From NCBI GenBank assembly GCA_022072055.1, contig JAJVIK010000007.1, forward strand, positions 577,442-641,441: 64,000 nt of DNA, in the 5' to 3' direction. The DNA is from a bacterium. Its GTDB lineage: Bacteria > Hinthialibacterota > Hinthialibacteria > OLB16. Shown here one piece after another: positions 40,982 through 49,225 of the stretch. Under the pieces are notes generated by a model. The model worked only from the letters and a program-made list of their open reading frames with translations. It did not search any database and was not told the DNA's origin. The position numbers and the translations under genes are program-made. Each line of letters starts with the position of its first letter. Positions within the stretch are counted from its first letter, which is position 1.

Positions 40982-41473
40982 TTAAAACCCCTTCGGCCAG
41001 TCTCGCCCCTCGGGGTCCACGGAGAGGATCTTCCACTCCCCGCGCTCTTTTCGCATCTTCAAATGGTAGAGCTCCCCAAGGACCGTGGAGTCCCTGAATC
41101 CCAAGCTGACCTCGCCCCCGCTGCGCCCCACCACCTGGATGCGGAGCTCCACCTCCGCCAAATCCTCCCCCTCAAACTCCACGCTCGATCCGAGTCGCAA
41201 GATGCTGACCGAATCCTGGCCCCGGAAGTAGCTTGCGGCCAAGCGGAGGATGTCGCTCCGGGAAAGCCCCGAGCGGTCCTGGTAGTCCGAGGAAAGAACT
41301 TGTTGGAGACCCAGCAGAGACTTCTTTTGGACCGCCTCCTCCGCGCGGGTGACAACCAGCAACACGCGCTGCGGCTCGGTAACCCCCAGACCCGAGAAGA
41401 GATAACGGCCCAAGAGGTATAGGCCCACCAGGAGGAGAATCACACGCTTCCAGTTCAGGCGGCGCAGGTCCAT
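40982..41473 (-). CDS. membrane-anchored hypothetical protein, NTF2/SnoaL-like
   Basis: 163 residues. One N-terminal transmembrane helix (RVILLLVGLYLLGRYLF) is followed by a soluble domain that begins EPQRVLLVVTRAEEAVQKKSLLGLQQVLSSDYQDRSGLSR and ends MRKERGEWKILSVDPEGR, the usual start and end of SnoaL/NTF2-like folds. No catalytic residues are identifiable. It is followed by the two thymidylate-kinase-like genes upstream on the same strand and may share their transcript. Confidence 0.75.
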   Translation of the reverse strand: MDLRRLNWKRVILLLVGLYLLGRYLFSGLGVTEPQRVLLVVTRAEEAVQKKSLLGLQQVLSSDYQDRSGLSRSDILRLAASYFRGQDSVSILRLGSSVEFEGEDLAEVELRIQVVGRSGGEVSLGFRDSTVLGELYHLKMRKERGEWKILSVDPEGRDWPKGF

Positions 41474-41508
41474 CGGGGAGCCTCGCGGTCTCGATTGTGG
41501 GGAGGAGC

Positions 41509-42204
41509 TTACGGCGTGGTTCCCTTGAAGAGCTTTTCGATTTTCTTTCGAAGCTTGGTCTGAACCGAGTTGATGCTGCCCTTGGAGTCGATCACGGTGA
41601 TCGCGAACTCCTTGGTCATGGCGTCAAACTCGCCGAGCAGGCGGGATTGGTATTCGCGGAAGGAGTCGAACAGGTTGTCGGCGAGACCGAGGTCCATGCC
41701 GGCTTCCCAGTAGTTGAGCTTCCCCGCGCGCAGGACCCGCGGGATCAGAGTGTCCACATCAATCGACAGATAGAACACGGCATCCGGGATCAGGGTGAAG
41801 CCATACAGGTCGCGCAACCACTGCGAATCCGCGCCGCGGACCTTGTCGCGCGCGAGCAGCGTGAAGAGGTAACGGTCCGCGATGACCACAAAGCCCGCGC
41901 GCAAGGCGGGGATGATTTCGTGCTCCAACCGATCCGCGAAATCGGTGGCGTAAAAAAGGGTCATGGTCAGGTGACCGAGATACTTGGTCTCCTTGGCCGC
42001 CTTGAGGCCCTCGCCCACGAGCGGCGAGCGAGTAAGCCCGGTGACAAGCACCCCTTTGCCCTTGCTCTCCAGCCAGTCGTGCAGAAGGTTCACATGGGTG
42101 GAGCGCCCGACTCCATCGGTGCCCTCGATCACAATCAGCTTGCCGGGAAGCTCCAGGCCCTCCATCCCCGGAAGGCCCTGGCCGTAGAAGCGGGCCTTTT
42201 TCAT
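41509..42204 (-). CDS. thymidylate kinase-like protein with Arg in the P-loop
   Basis: 231 residues, dTMP-kinase fold. The P-loop reads EGTDGVGRST, with arginine where Walker A normally has lysine. The D-R-Y motif is present in VVIADRYLFT, and FYATDFADRLEHEIIPALRAG matches the paralogue beside it. Start 42204 overlaps the neighbour's stop by ATGA. I recall this G-x-D-G-V-G-R-S-T variant in paired genes of several phyla, so it is probably a conserved divergent partner, perhaps with changed nucleotide specificity. Confidence 0.85.
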   Translation of the reverse strand: MKKARFYGQGLPGMEGLELPGKLIVIEGTDGVGRSTHVNLLHDWLESKGKGVLVTGLTRSPLVGEGLKAAKETKYLGHLTMTLFYATDFADRLEHEIIPALRAGFVVIADRYLFTLLARDKVRGADSQWLRDLYGFTLIPDAVFYLSIDVDTLIPRVLRAGKLNYWEAGMDLGLADNLFDSFREYQSRLLGEFDAMTKEFAITVIDSKGSINSVQTKLRKKIEKLFKGTTP

Positions 42205-42896
42205 TCCGATCTCCGAATCGGACGGGTCTTGAGGAACGGCTTCACGCTCTCCCGGACCTCCGATTGCATCTCCTCGATGGTCTTGTTGGAGTCGATCACC
42301 TGCAGGCCCCACTCCTCCACGAGAAGGTCGTATTCCTTCATGATCCGCTCCTGAAAGAGGCGGAAGCTCTCCAGCGGATCGTGCGAAAGTCCCAAATCCA
42401 TCCCGGCCTCATAGTACTTGAGCTCGGAGCGCCCCAGAAGAATGCGCTCCAGCGCGGTCTCGAGCGTGGGCCGGAAATAAAACGCCAAGTCGGGGCGCAC
42501 CGCGAAGTTGTAGAGGTTTCGGACCCACTCCCGATTCACACCGCGGACCGTGTCGCGCGAAAACGCGGTGAACACATAGCGGTCGGCCAGCACAATCATC
42601 CCCGCCTTGAGCGGCGGAATGATCGCGTGCTCAAGCCGGTCCGCGAAATCCGTGGCGTGGATCAGGCTGAAGGTGGTCGGCGTGAGGAGCTTCTTCTTCT
42701 TCCCGATCTTGGTGGTCTTCTTGACCAGCTGGGACGAATTCCACTCGGTGAAGAAGACATCATACTCCTGCTGCTGAAGCCAGGTCTTGAGCAGGTGGAG
42801 CTGAGTGCTCTTCCCGGAGCCGTCGATCCCCTCGCAGATGATCAGCAGTCCGGGGAAATCGTGGTTGGTCTTGAGGTTGGTGAATGGTTTCGACAT
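42201..42896 (-). CDS. thymidylate kinase-like protein with standard P-loop
   Basis: 231 residues, the same length as its downstream paralogue. The P-loop EGIDGSGKST is canonical. LADRYVFTAFSRDTVRG holds the D-R-Y nucleotide-binding motif, followed by a lid-like segment. It shares HATDFADRLEHAIIPPLKAG and YYEAGMDLGLSHDPLESF with the second copy. Expected to phosphorylate dTMP or a related nucleotide. First gene of the pair, about 90 bases after rpmE. Confidence 0.87.
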   Translation of the reverse strand: MSKPFTNLKTNHDFPGLLIICEGIDGSGKSTQLHLLKTWLQQQEYDVFFTEWNSSQLVKKTTKIGKKKKLLTPTTFSLIHATDFADRLEHAIIPPLKAGMIVLADRYVFTAFSRDTVRGVNREWVRNLYNFAVRPDLAFYFRPTLETALERILLGRSELKYYEAGMDLGLSHDPLESFRLFQERIMKEYDLLVEEWGLQVIDSNKTIEEMQSEVRESVKPFLKTRPIRRSE

Positions 42897-42983
42897 TCCC
42901 GATGGGCCCTGTCGGGCCTCTTCCTTTGGCGCGCGGCCGAGGCCCGCCCTCGGCGGACAATCCCCGATCCGAGCGGAGACCCT

Positions 42984-43184
42984 TTACTGCAGCCCGTGCT
43001 TTCTCTTGAACTTCTCCACTCGTCCGGCGGTGTCCACCAGACGCTGCTTGCCGGTGAAGAACGGGTGACAGGCCGAGCAGATGTCGATGTGGATCTCCTT
43101 GAGGGTGGAGAGAGTCTCAAAGGAATTGCCGCAGGTGCACACCACCTTCGCGCTATGAATTGTCGGATGAATTTCAGCTTTCAC
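42984..43184 (-). CDS. rpmE: 50S ribosomal protein L31, zinc-binding type
   Basis: 66 residues, standard for L31. Zinc ligands are Cys16 and Cys18 (VVCTCGN) and Cys36 and Cys39 ([14 protein letters not shown]); the C+ form predominates when zinc is plentiful. Basic C-terminus [10 protein letters not shown]. Located between a small membrane protein gene and the thymidylate-kinase pair. Confidence 0.97.
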   Translation of the reverse strand: MKAEIHPTIHSAKVVCTCGNSFETLSTLKEIHIDICSACHPFFTGKQRLVDTAGRVEKFKRKHGLQ

Positions 43185-43214
43185 TTGTTCGGGTCCTTGG
43201 TCCTGTTGTGTATT

Positions 43215-43445
43215 TTAATCGCTCCCGCCGTGGGAGCTGTTCTTGGCGATCTCCAGAACCCCCAGCGCGATGGCGAATAGGGCGCACACCGAGCCGAATC
43301 GCATGAAGGCGTCCGGGGTGATTCCATTCGTAAGCGGGGGTTGGAGGAATCCGTGGGTGTCATTGTACCCCAACACCCGCAAGAGCACGGCGAGCGCCAC
43401 AAACACCGCGCCGATATAAAGCAGTTTACCGGCCCACCCAAGCAT
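43215..43445 (-). CDS. small membrane protein, 76 aa
   Basis: Two hydrophobic helices (GKLLYIGAVFVALAVLLRVLG and AFMRFGSVCALFAIALGVLEI) joined by a polar loop FLQPPLTNGITPD. No family recognised; possibly an accessory membrane protein. A GGTTGAACC stretch precedes the ATG. It lies 30 bases upstream of rpmE on the same strand and may be co-transcribed with it. Confidence 0.68.
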   Translation of the reverse strand: MLGWAGKLLYIGAVFVALAVLLRVLGYNDTHGFLQPPLTNGITPDAFMRFGSVCALFAIALGVLEIAKNSSHGGSD

Positions 43446-43534
43446 GGTTCAACCTCCTGGGGAAGTCACCCGCTCCGCCACGAATCTTGGGAAAATACAA
43501 CGGCGCGCGTGGGATCGTCTAGTAGGACCGGAAC

Positions 43535-44716
<1,182 letters not shown>

Positions 44717-44791
44717 GGGGTTCTTTTTCTCGCTTCCGCTGAATGTTGAATCATTATTCCAAGATTAGGTCGGAATCGCAACGCTACCGAC

Positions 44792-44862
44792 GGACAGGCA
44801 GGAATGCCTGTCCTACATGGAGGGGTGCGGTCTCTCGCGCCCGGACACGACGGAGCGTGTCC
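44792..44862. repeat. two hairpin repeats between DUF362 and VanZ genes
   Basis: Hairpin 1 has perfect 9-bp arms GGACAGGCA/TGCCTGTCC at 44792-44813 with a GGAA loop. Hairpin 2 has 7-bp arms GGACACG/CGTGTCC at 44843-44862 with a 6-base loop. The second resembles the GGACGCG/CGCGTCC hairpin of the 83-bp repeats at 48893 and 54559. Probably members of one dispersed palindromic family. Confidence 0.7.
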
Positions 44863-44893
44863 TTCCGAGCTCCGGGCTCTCGCCAAGTCCGCG

Positions 44894-45304
44894 TTAGCCC
44901 CCGAACCGCTCTCTTTCCCAGCTCAGGAGCCGCCAGACCCACCCCTGAAGCGGATAGAGAAGCATAGCCCCCACGGCATCCGCCAGCCAATCGGAGAAAT
45001 CCGCGGTCCGCGTGGGAACATAACGCTGGTGCCACTCATCCGTGGCTCCATAGAGGGCCGAGAGCGCCGCCGCCAGCACAACGAAGCGGGTGGAGCACGG
45101 ATGCCCACGCCAGAGAAACCCCCGCAGAAAAAGTACCGCGAGCACGAAATAGGCGGCGGCGTGCAGAGCCTTATCCTGGAGGTCGAAAATCTTGTGCTTG
45201 AGAATTTCCGGCGCATCCCGCGAACTGAAGAAGAAGATCAGCGCCATCAGCAAGACCGCCGGGAGCCACCCGACGATTGCCCGCGCCAGGGGAGACTTCC
45301 ACAC
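44894..45304 (-). CDS. VanZ-like family protein
   Basis: 136 residues, four hydrophobic helices. The VanZ motif is visible as DKALHAAAYFVLAVLFLRG and LYGATDEWHQRYVPTRTADFSDWLADAVGAML, which contains the D-E-x-x-Q-x-x-x-P-x-R-x-x-x-x-x-D-x-x-x-N/D core. VanZ proteins raise teicoplanin resistance in some species, but most chromosomal homologues have unknown roles. It is 6 bases from the PilZ gene, likely the same operon. Confidence 0.92.
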   Translation of the reverse strand: MWKSPLARAIVGWLPAVLLMALIFFFSSRDAPEILKHKIFDLQDKALHAAAYFVLAVLFLRGFLWRGHPCSTRFVVLAAALSALYGATDEWHQRYVPTRTADFSDWLADAVGAMLLYPLQGWVWRLLSWERERFGG

Positions 45305-45310
45305 CGGGGT

Positions 45311-45685
45311 CTAGCGGTCGTTGTCGCCCGCGACCCGGTCGAGAAACTCCTCCAGGATCCGCAGGTGACCGGGATCGAGATGCTGGAAGAAAAAGGCGGT
45401 CTGGAAAAGGTTTTCCTCGCCCACCTCCACTTCCTCGACCCTCACCACGATTCCCTCTCCCTCGAGTTGCTGGACTTCGCCATTGTCTTGGGGAATGCCG
45501 AGACGGAAGCGGTACTTGGTGAAGAGGCTGAGGGGTTCGGGGAGAACGCACGAAAGCCCGTTCAGACAAAGGTCGCGGGTCGAAACCGTGGTCTGGCGCG
45601 CATCCAGGTGGACACTGATTTCGATTTCCGCGCGGTGACGCTGTTTGGCGCGCCTTTCGACCTTCGGCTCCTTGGAATGCGGCAT
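45311..45685 (-). CDS. PilZ domain protein
   Basis: 124 residues. The PilZ hallmark is the N-terminal R-x-x-x-R (ERRAKQRHRAE) followed by STRDLCLNGLSCVL in place of D/N-x-S-x-x-G; the serine of the motif is replaced by C-L-N-G. The beta strand KYRFRLGIP and downstream VVRVEEVE suit the barrel. It may bind c-di-GMP, although the altered second motif makes that uncertain. Start 45685 is 2 bases after the DUF151 stop, so the two are translationally linked. Confidence 0.8.
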   Translation of the reverse strand: MPHSKEPKVERRAKQRHRAEIEISVHLDARQTTVSTRDLCLNGLSCVLPEPLSLFTKYRFRLGIPQDNGEVQQLEGEGIVVRVEEVEVGEENLFQTAFFFQHLDPGHLRILEEFLDRVAGDNDR

Positions 45686-45687
45686 TG

Positions 45688-46089
45688 CTAACTCCCCTCC
45701 GGCTGACTGTGCTCGAGGACATGCTCCTCGATAAAGATCGGACACCCGACTCGAACCGCGAGGGCGACCGCGTCGCTCGGACGGGCATCGATCACCACTT
45801 CCTCCTCGCCCATCATCACAATCACTTGGGCGTAATAGGTTCCCTCGCTCAAGTCGCTGATCACAATCCGGTCGATTTCGCCCCCCTGCGCCGCCACGAC
45901 ATTGCACAGCAGGTCGTGGGTCAGCGGGCGCGGCGGCTGAATCCCATGCACCCGAATCTGGATCGCGTTGGCCTCGCAGAGACCGATCACGATCGGGAGT
46001 CGGCGCTCGCCTTCCTTCTCGGCGAGCACAATCAGCTGTTCGTGCTCGACCTCGTTGATCCGGATCTCAAACAGCTCCGCCTCGACCAT
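45688..46089 (-). CDS. bifunctional nuclease family protein (DUF151)
   Basis: 133 residues. EHEQLIVLAEKEGERRLPIVIGLCEANAIQIRVHGIQPPRPLTHDLL and GTYYAQVIVMMGEEEVVIDARPSDAVALAVRVGCPIFIEEHVL are the two DUF151/BFN blocks. Homologues have nuclease activity or unknown roles. Start 46089 lies at the edge of the intergenic region that also holds the promoter of the divergent lipoprotein gene. First gene of the DUF151-PilZ-VanZ cluster. Confidence 0.93.
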   Translation of the reverse strand: MVEAELFEIRINEVEHEQLIVLAEKEGERRLPIVIGLCEANAIQIRVHGIQPPRPLTHDLLCNVVAAQGGEIDRIVISDLSEGTYYAQVIVMMGEEEVVIDARPSDAVALAVRVGCPIFIEEHVLEHSQPEGS

Positions 46090-46178
46090 CGGTGATTCTA
46101 CCCTCTTTGGCCTACATATAGCACACCGCCCGCCGGGGATACAGTCACAGGGGCCGATCCCCGCGCGGACGCGGGTGG

Positions 46179-46208
46179 TTGCAAGGGGAAGGCTCGGGTC
46201 CCTAAGAT
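46179..46208 (+). promoter_or_regulatory. promoter of the DUF1080 lipoprotein gene
   Basis: TTGCAA (46179-46184), an 18-base spacer, then TAAGAT (46203-46208), 29 bases before the ATG. The TTGC-N18 layout is the same as in the four antitoxin promoters. Confidence 0.55.
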
Positions 46209-46237
46209 GCCCACTATTCCAACGAGGGAGGGCACCC

Positions 46238-47548
46238 ATGCGCCTGATCCATCCAGTTCTTATCCCCGGTCTCTTGCTCCTCGCGGCCATCACCTTCTCC
46301 GGTTGCTCCAAGGTCGAGGGAAAAAAGAACAACGAAGCGCTCACCCTTCAGAACGGCGTCTTGATGCGCGGCGACAAACCCGCCGAGGCCAGATGCATCG
46401 AAGCTCCCGGGATCGCCAAGGTGGGAACCCCTTACGAGACTTATGCCATGGCGCTCCATCGCGCGGCGGATGTCGGAGCGAATTGCGTGTGCACCGAGCT
46501 GGACGGCTTCAGCTTGGATGGCTCCTCCCTCGATGAGGGGGCGGTCAAGGCGGCGCGGGCGCTCTTGCGCGACGCCACCCAACGTCACATGGCTCTGGTC
46601 TTCCGGGTCTTCAGCGCGAGCGCCTCGACCGAGGCCGCCTTCCGGACCAATGCGGTCAAGACCGCGGCCAAGGCCTTCGCCGAACGCCCGGAGGCGATCT
46701 ATGTGATCGAAGGCTCCGGCGCCAAACAGCTCACCGCGCAATTCAAGGAACTCGCGCCCAAGGTTCTGGTCGCCTCCCCCGCCGGAGGCGATCTCGCCCT
46801 GATCGATTCCTCGACCCCCCACGATGCGAGCGCGAAACCCCCGTTCCTCCATTTCGGATCCCTGCCAATGGATCGCGTGGCTCAGCCGCATTTTGTTTTA
46901 CCCGACGCCGACCGGAGCTACGCCGACCTGGATGCCGCCCTGGCCGACCCCATCGAGTCCCAACCTTGGACCCCCGACAACTCGGTCCTCTCCGAGGAAG
47001 AGCGCAACGAGGGCTGGATCGCCCTCTTTGACGGAAAGACCTTCAACGGTTGGACCATCACGGGGGCTAACCAGAACGGCTGGAAGATCAATGACGGGGT
47101 GATCGAGTGGGCCGAGGATGGCGGCGGAGTGGTGCGCTCCAGGGACCGCTATGACAACTTCATCCTGCGCCTGGATTGGAAGATCGACGCCGGAGGTAAC
47201 AGCGGCGTGTTCGTCCGCGCCCCTCGCGCATCGCGCGCATCGCGCATCGGGATGGAGGTGCAGATCGAGGGGGATTACGGCGAGCCGCCCGACACCACCA
47301 GCACCGGTTCGCTCTATTCCCAGCAACCCCCCCTGCTCGCCGCTCAAAAGCCGAATGGGGAATGGAACTCCTATGAGATCACGCTGGATGGACCAAGGAT
47401 CAAGGTGGTTCTGAACGGCCAGGTGGTCCAGGACCTGGACACCACCACCCACCCGGACCTGAAGCTCCGACTCCGTCGCGGCTTCATCGGCCTGCAAGAT
47501 CACCACAACCACGCCGCGTTTCGGAACATCCGAATCAAACCGCTCTGA
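46238..47548 (+). CDS. DUF1080 lipoprotein (3-keto-disaccharide hydrolase-like)
   Basis: 436 residues. The lipobox ends at Cys23 (LLAAITFSGC). Residues 30-230 form an unrecognised N-terminal domain with a TIM-barrel-like pattern (ADVGANCVCTELDGFSLDG). Residues 245-436 are a DUF1080 beta-sandwich: EGWIALFDGKTFNGWTITG, FILRLDWKIDAGGNSGVFVRAPR, NGEWNSYEITLDGPRIKVVLNG and GFIGLQDHHNHAAFRNIRIK. DUF1080 proteins of this type act on 3-keto-glucosides. Twelve bases from the PQQ-like gene, so co-transcribed. Confidence 0.92.
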   Translation: MRLIHPVLIPGLLLLAAITFSGCSKVEGKKNNEALTLQNGVLMRGDKPAEARCIEAPGIAKVGTPYETYAMALHRAADVGANCVCTELDGFSLDGSSLDEGAVKAARALLRDATQRHMALVFRVFSASASTEAAFRTNAVKTAAKAFAERPEAIYVIEGSGAKQLTAQFKELAPKVLVASPAGGDLALIDSSTPHDASAKPPFLHFGSLPMDRVAQPHFVLPDADRSYADLDAALADPIESQPWTPDNSVLSEEERNEGWIALFDGKTFNGWTITGANQNGWKINDGVIEWAEDGGGVVRSRDRYDNFILRLDWKIDAGGNSGVFVRAPRASRASRIGMEVQIEGDYGEPPDTTSTGSLYSQQPPLLAAQKPNGEWNSYEITLDGPRIKVVLNGQVVQDLDTTTHPDLKLRLRRGFIGLQDHHNHAAFRNIRIKPL

Positions 47549-47560
47549 GGGGGACCCGAC

Positions 47561-48874
47561 ATGAGATTGAAACTGCCGATCCTGCTGCTCTGCTTGCAGG
47601 CCACCACCGAGGCCTTCGCCGAAACCACGAAGGATTGGTCGCAGTGGCGCGGACCGTCCTTCAACGGCTCCAGTGAGGCGGTCAACCTGCCGGAGAGCTG
47701 GAGCAAAACGGAGAAAGTCGCCTGGGTCCAACCGATGCCCGGCGCCGCCGGATCCACCCCGGTCTTCTTCGGCGACAAGGTGTTCACGACCTCCCTCGAC
47801 AAGGAAACCAAGGACCTGGTGGCGTTCTGCTTCAATCGCAAGGATGGGAAGCTGCTTTGGAGCGAAGTCCTCGGCATCGGCTTCGGGGATGAGGGGCGCG
47901 GGAGAAACATGGCTTCCCCTTCGCCGATCGCCGACAGCGAGCGGGTCTACTTTCTCTTCGGAACCACCGATTTCGCCGCGCTCGATCATGACGGAAAGAC
48001 CCTCTGGAAGCGGAACCTCCAGGAGGATTTCGGCAAGTTCAACATCCTTTTCGGATATCACTGCACGCCGCTGCTGTATGACGGCAAGCTCTATGTGCAG
48101 GTGCTCCAGCGGGATGTTCCGATTCATGGTCCGCCTCTCGCCGACTCCCCGGCTGAATCCTTCCTTCTGGCCGTGGACCCGGCCACCGGGAAAGATCTCT
48201 GGAAGGTGACCCGCCCCACCGACGCCGTCCTGGAATCCCATGAAACTTACTCCACTCCGATGCCCTACACCTGGGGGGATCGTCGCGAAATCCTGATTGT
48301 CGGAGGAGACTGTGTCACCGGGCATGACCCCGGCAGTGGCGCCGAACTGTGGCGCTGGGGGAGTTGGAACCCCGCCAAGATCACCCACTGGCGGATAGTC
48401 CCCTCGCTGGCGGCGATGGAGGGGTTCATCTATGTCTGCGCGCCCAAGGGCAGCCCGGTCTTCGCCATCAATGCCGGCGGCAAGGGAAAACTGAGTGATG
48501 ACGCCATCGCCTGGAAGCTCGAACAGAACACCAGCGATGTGTGTGTGCCGCTGATCTACCGGGATCGCATCTATGTTCTGGATGGTGATGGGCGGGTGCT
48601 CACCTGCATGGATCCGCGCACGGGCGAGGTCAAATGGGCCGAGGAACTCGAAGGGACCGCGACCATCAAGGCTTCCGCCACCGGCGCGGATGGGAAGATT
48701 TACATCATTGACGAAGAGGGCACCGTGTTTGTCCTCGCCGCCGGGGACCGGTTCCGGATTCTCTCCAAGGTCGAAATGGGCGAGGGGCTTTGCCGTTCGA
48801 GCATCCCGGTCGCCGACGGACAACTCTTCATCCGGACCGCCGAGAATCTGTATTGCGTGGGGGATGGGGAATAG
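47561..48874 (+). CDS. PQQ-like beta-propeller repeat protein
   Basis: 437 residues with a signal peptide (KLPILLLCLQATTEAFA). Several W-x-x-x-x-D/x-G propeller blades are visible: WSQWRGPSFNGSSEAVNLPESWSKTEKVAWV, FCFNRKDGKLLWSEVL, LDHDGKTLWKRNLQEDF, LAVDPATGKDLWKV, CMDPRTGEVKWAEEL. Such outer-membrane or periplasmic proteins accompany DUF1080 and heme propellers in PVC bacteria. PQQ binding itself is unproven. Second gene of a secreted-protein operon. Confidence 0.9.
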   Translation: MRLKLPILLLCLQATTEAFAETTKDWSQWRGPSFNGSSEAVNLPESWSKTEKVAWVQPMPGAAGSTPVFFGDKVFTTSLDKETKDLVAFCFNRKDGKLLWSEVLGIGFGDEGRGRNMASPSPIADSERVYFLFGTTDFAALDHDGKTLWKRNLQEDFGKFNILFGYHCTPLLYDGKLYVQVLQRDVPIHGPPLADSPAESFLLAVDPATGKDLWKVTRPTDAVLESHETYSTPMPYTWGDRREILIVGGDCVTGHDPGSGAELWRWGSWNPAKITHWRIVPSLAAMEGFIYVCAPKGSPVFAINAGGKGKLSDDAIAWKLEQNTSDVCVPLIYRDRIYVLDGDGRVLTCMDPRTGEVKWAEELEGTATIKASATGADGKIYIIDEEGTVFVLAAGDRFRILSKVEMGEGLCRSSIPVADGQLFIRTAENLYCVGDGE

Positions 48875-48892
48875 AGCATTTCTCAATCGAAT

Positions 48893-48975
48893 GTAGCGTT
48901 GGAGGGACGCGCTTCGTCGCGTCCCGTGGCCCCGCAAGACCAGCCACGACTGAGCGTGGCCCTCCAAGGCGCTAC
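48893..48975. repeat. 83-bp dispersed palindromic repeat, copy A
   Basis: It begins GTAGCGTTGGAGGG and ends in the near-complementary CCCTCCAAGGCGCTAC, with two internal hairpins: GGACGCG/CGCGTCC and GCCACG/CGTGGC. An inverted second copy lies at 54559-54640. Together with the C-rich hairpins below it fills most of the 351-base gap to the heme-protein gene. Confidence 0.82.
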
Positions 48976-49048
48976 GCGATGAGGTTAACCGCGATAAGCC
49001 CCCTTCGACCCTCCCCGAGGATGAAGAGTGAATGCCCCCCTCCCAACC

Positions 49049-49180
49049 TCCCCCCTCCAAAGGGGAGGAGACGTGCCCCGGACACACCCCGGTTCCATGT
49101 CCGGGATGGGGAATTGACCCCCACCCAACCTCCCCCTTGAAAGGGGGAGGAGATACGCTCCCCTCCCGCTCGCGGGAGGG
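49049..49180. repeat. cluster of C/G-rich hairpins
   Basis: Three palindromes: CCCCT/AGGGG near 49049-49063; a 10-bp-arm hairpin at 49129-49150 with a 2-base loop; and CCCTCCCGC/GCGGGAGGG at 49161-49180. The flanks carry repeated CCCAACCTCCCCC. They may form terminators or are dispersed repeats. No gene is seen between 48875 and 49225. Confidence 0.75.
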
Positions 49181-49225
49181 GTTGGGGGAGGGTAGAAGTT
49201 CACACTCTAACAAGGATGGTTTTTC

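Noticed and set aside
46898-49213. 771-codon minus-strand ORF opposite the DUF1080 and PQQ-like genes
   Set aside because: It spans two genes and a repeat region on the other strand and shows no family pattern.
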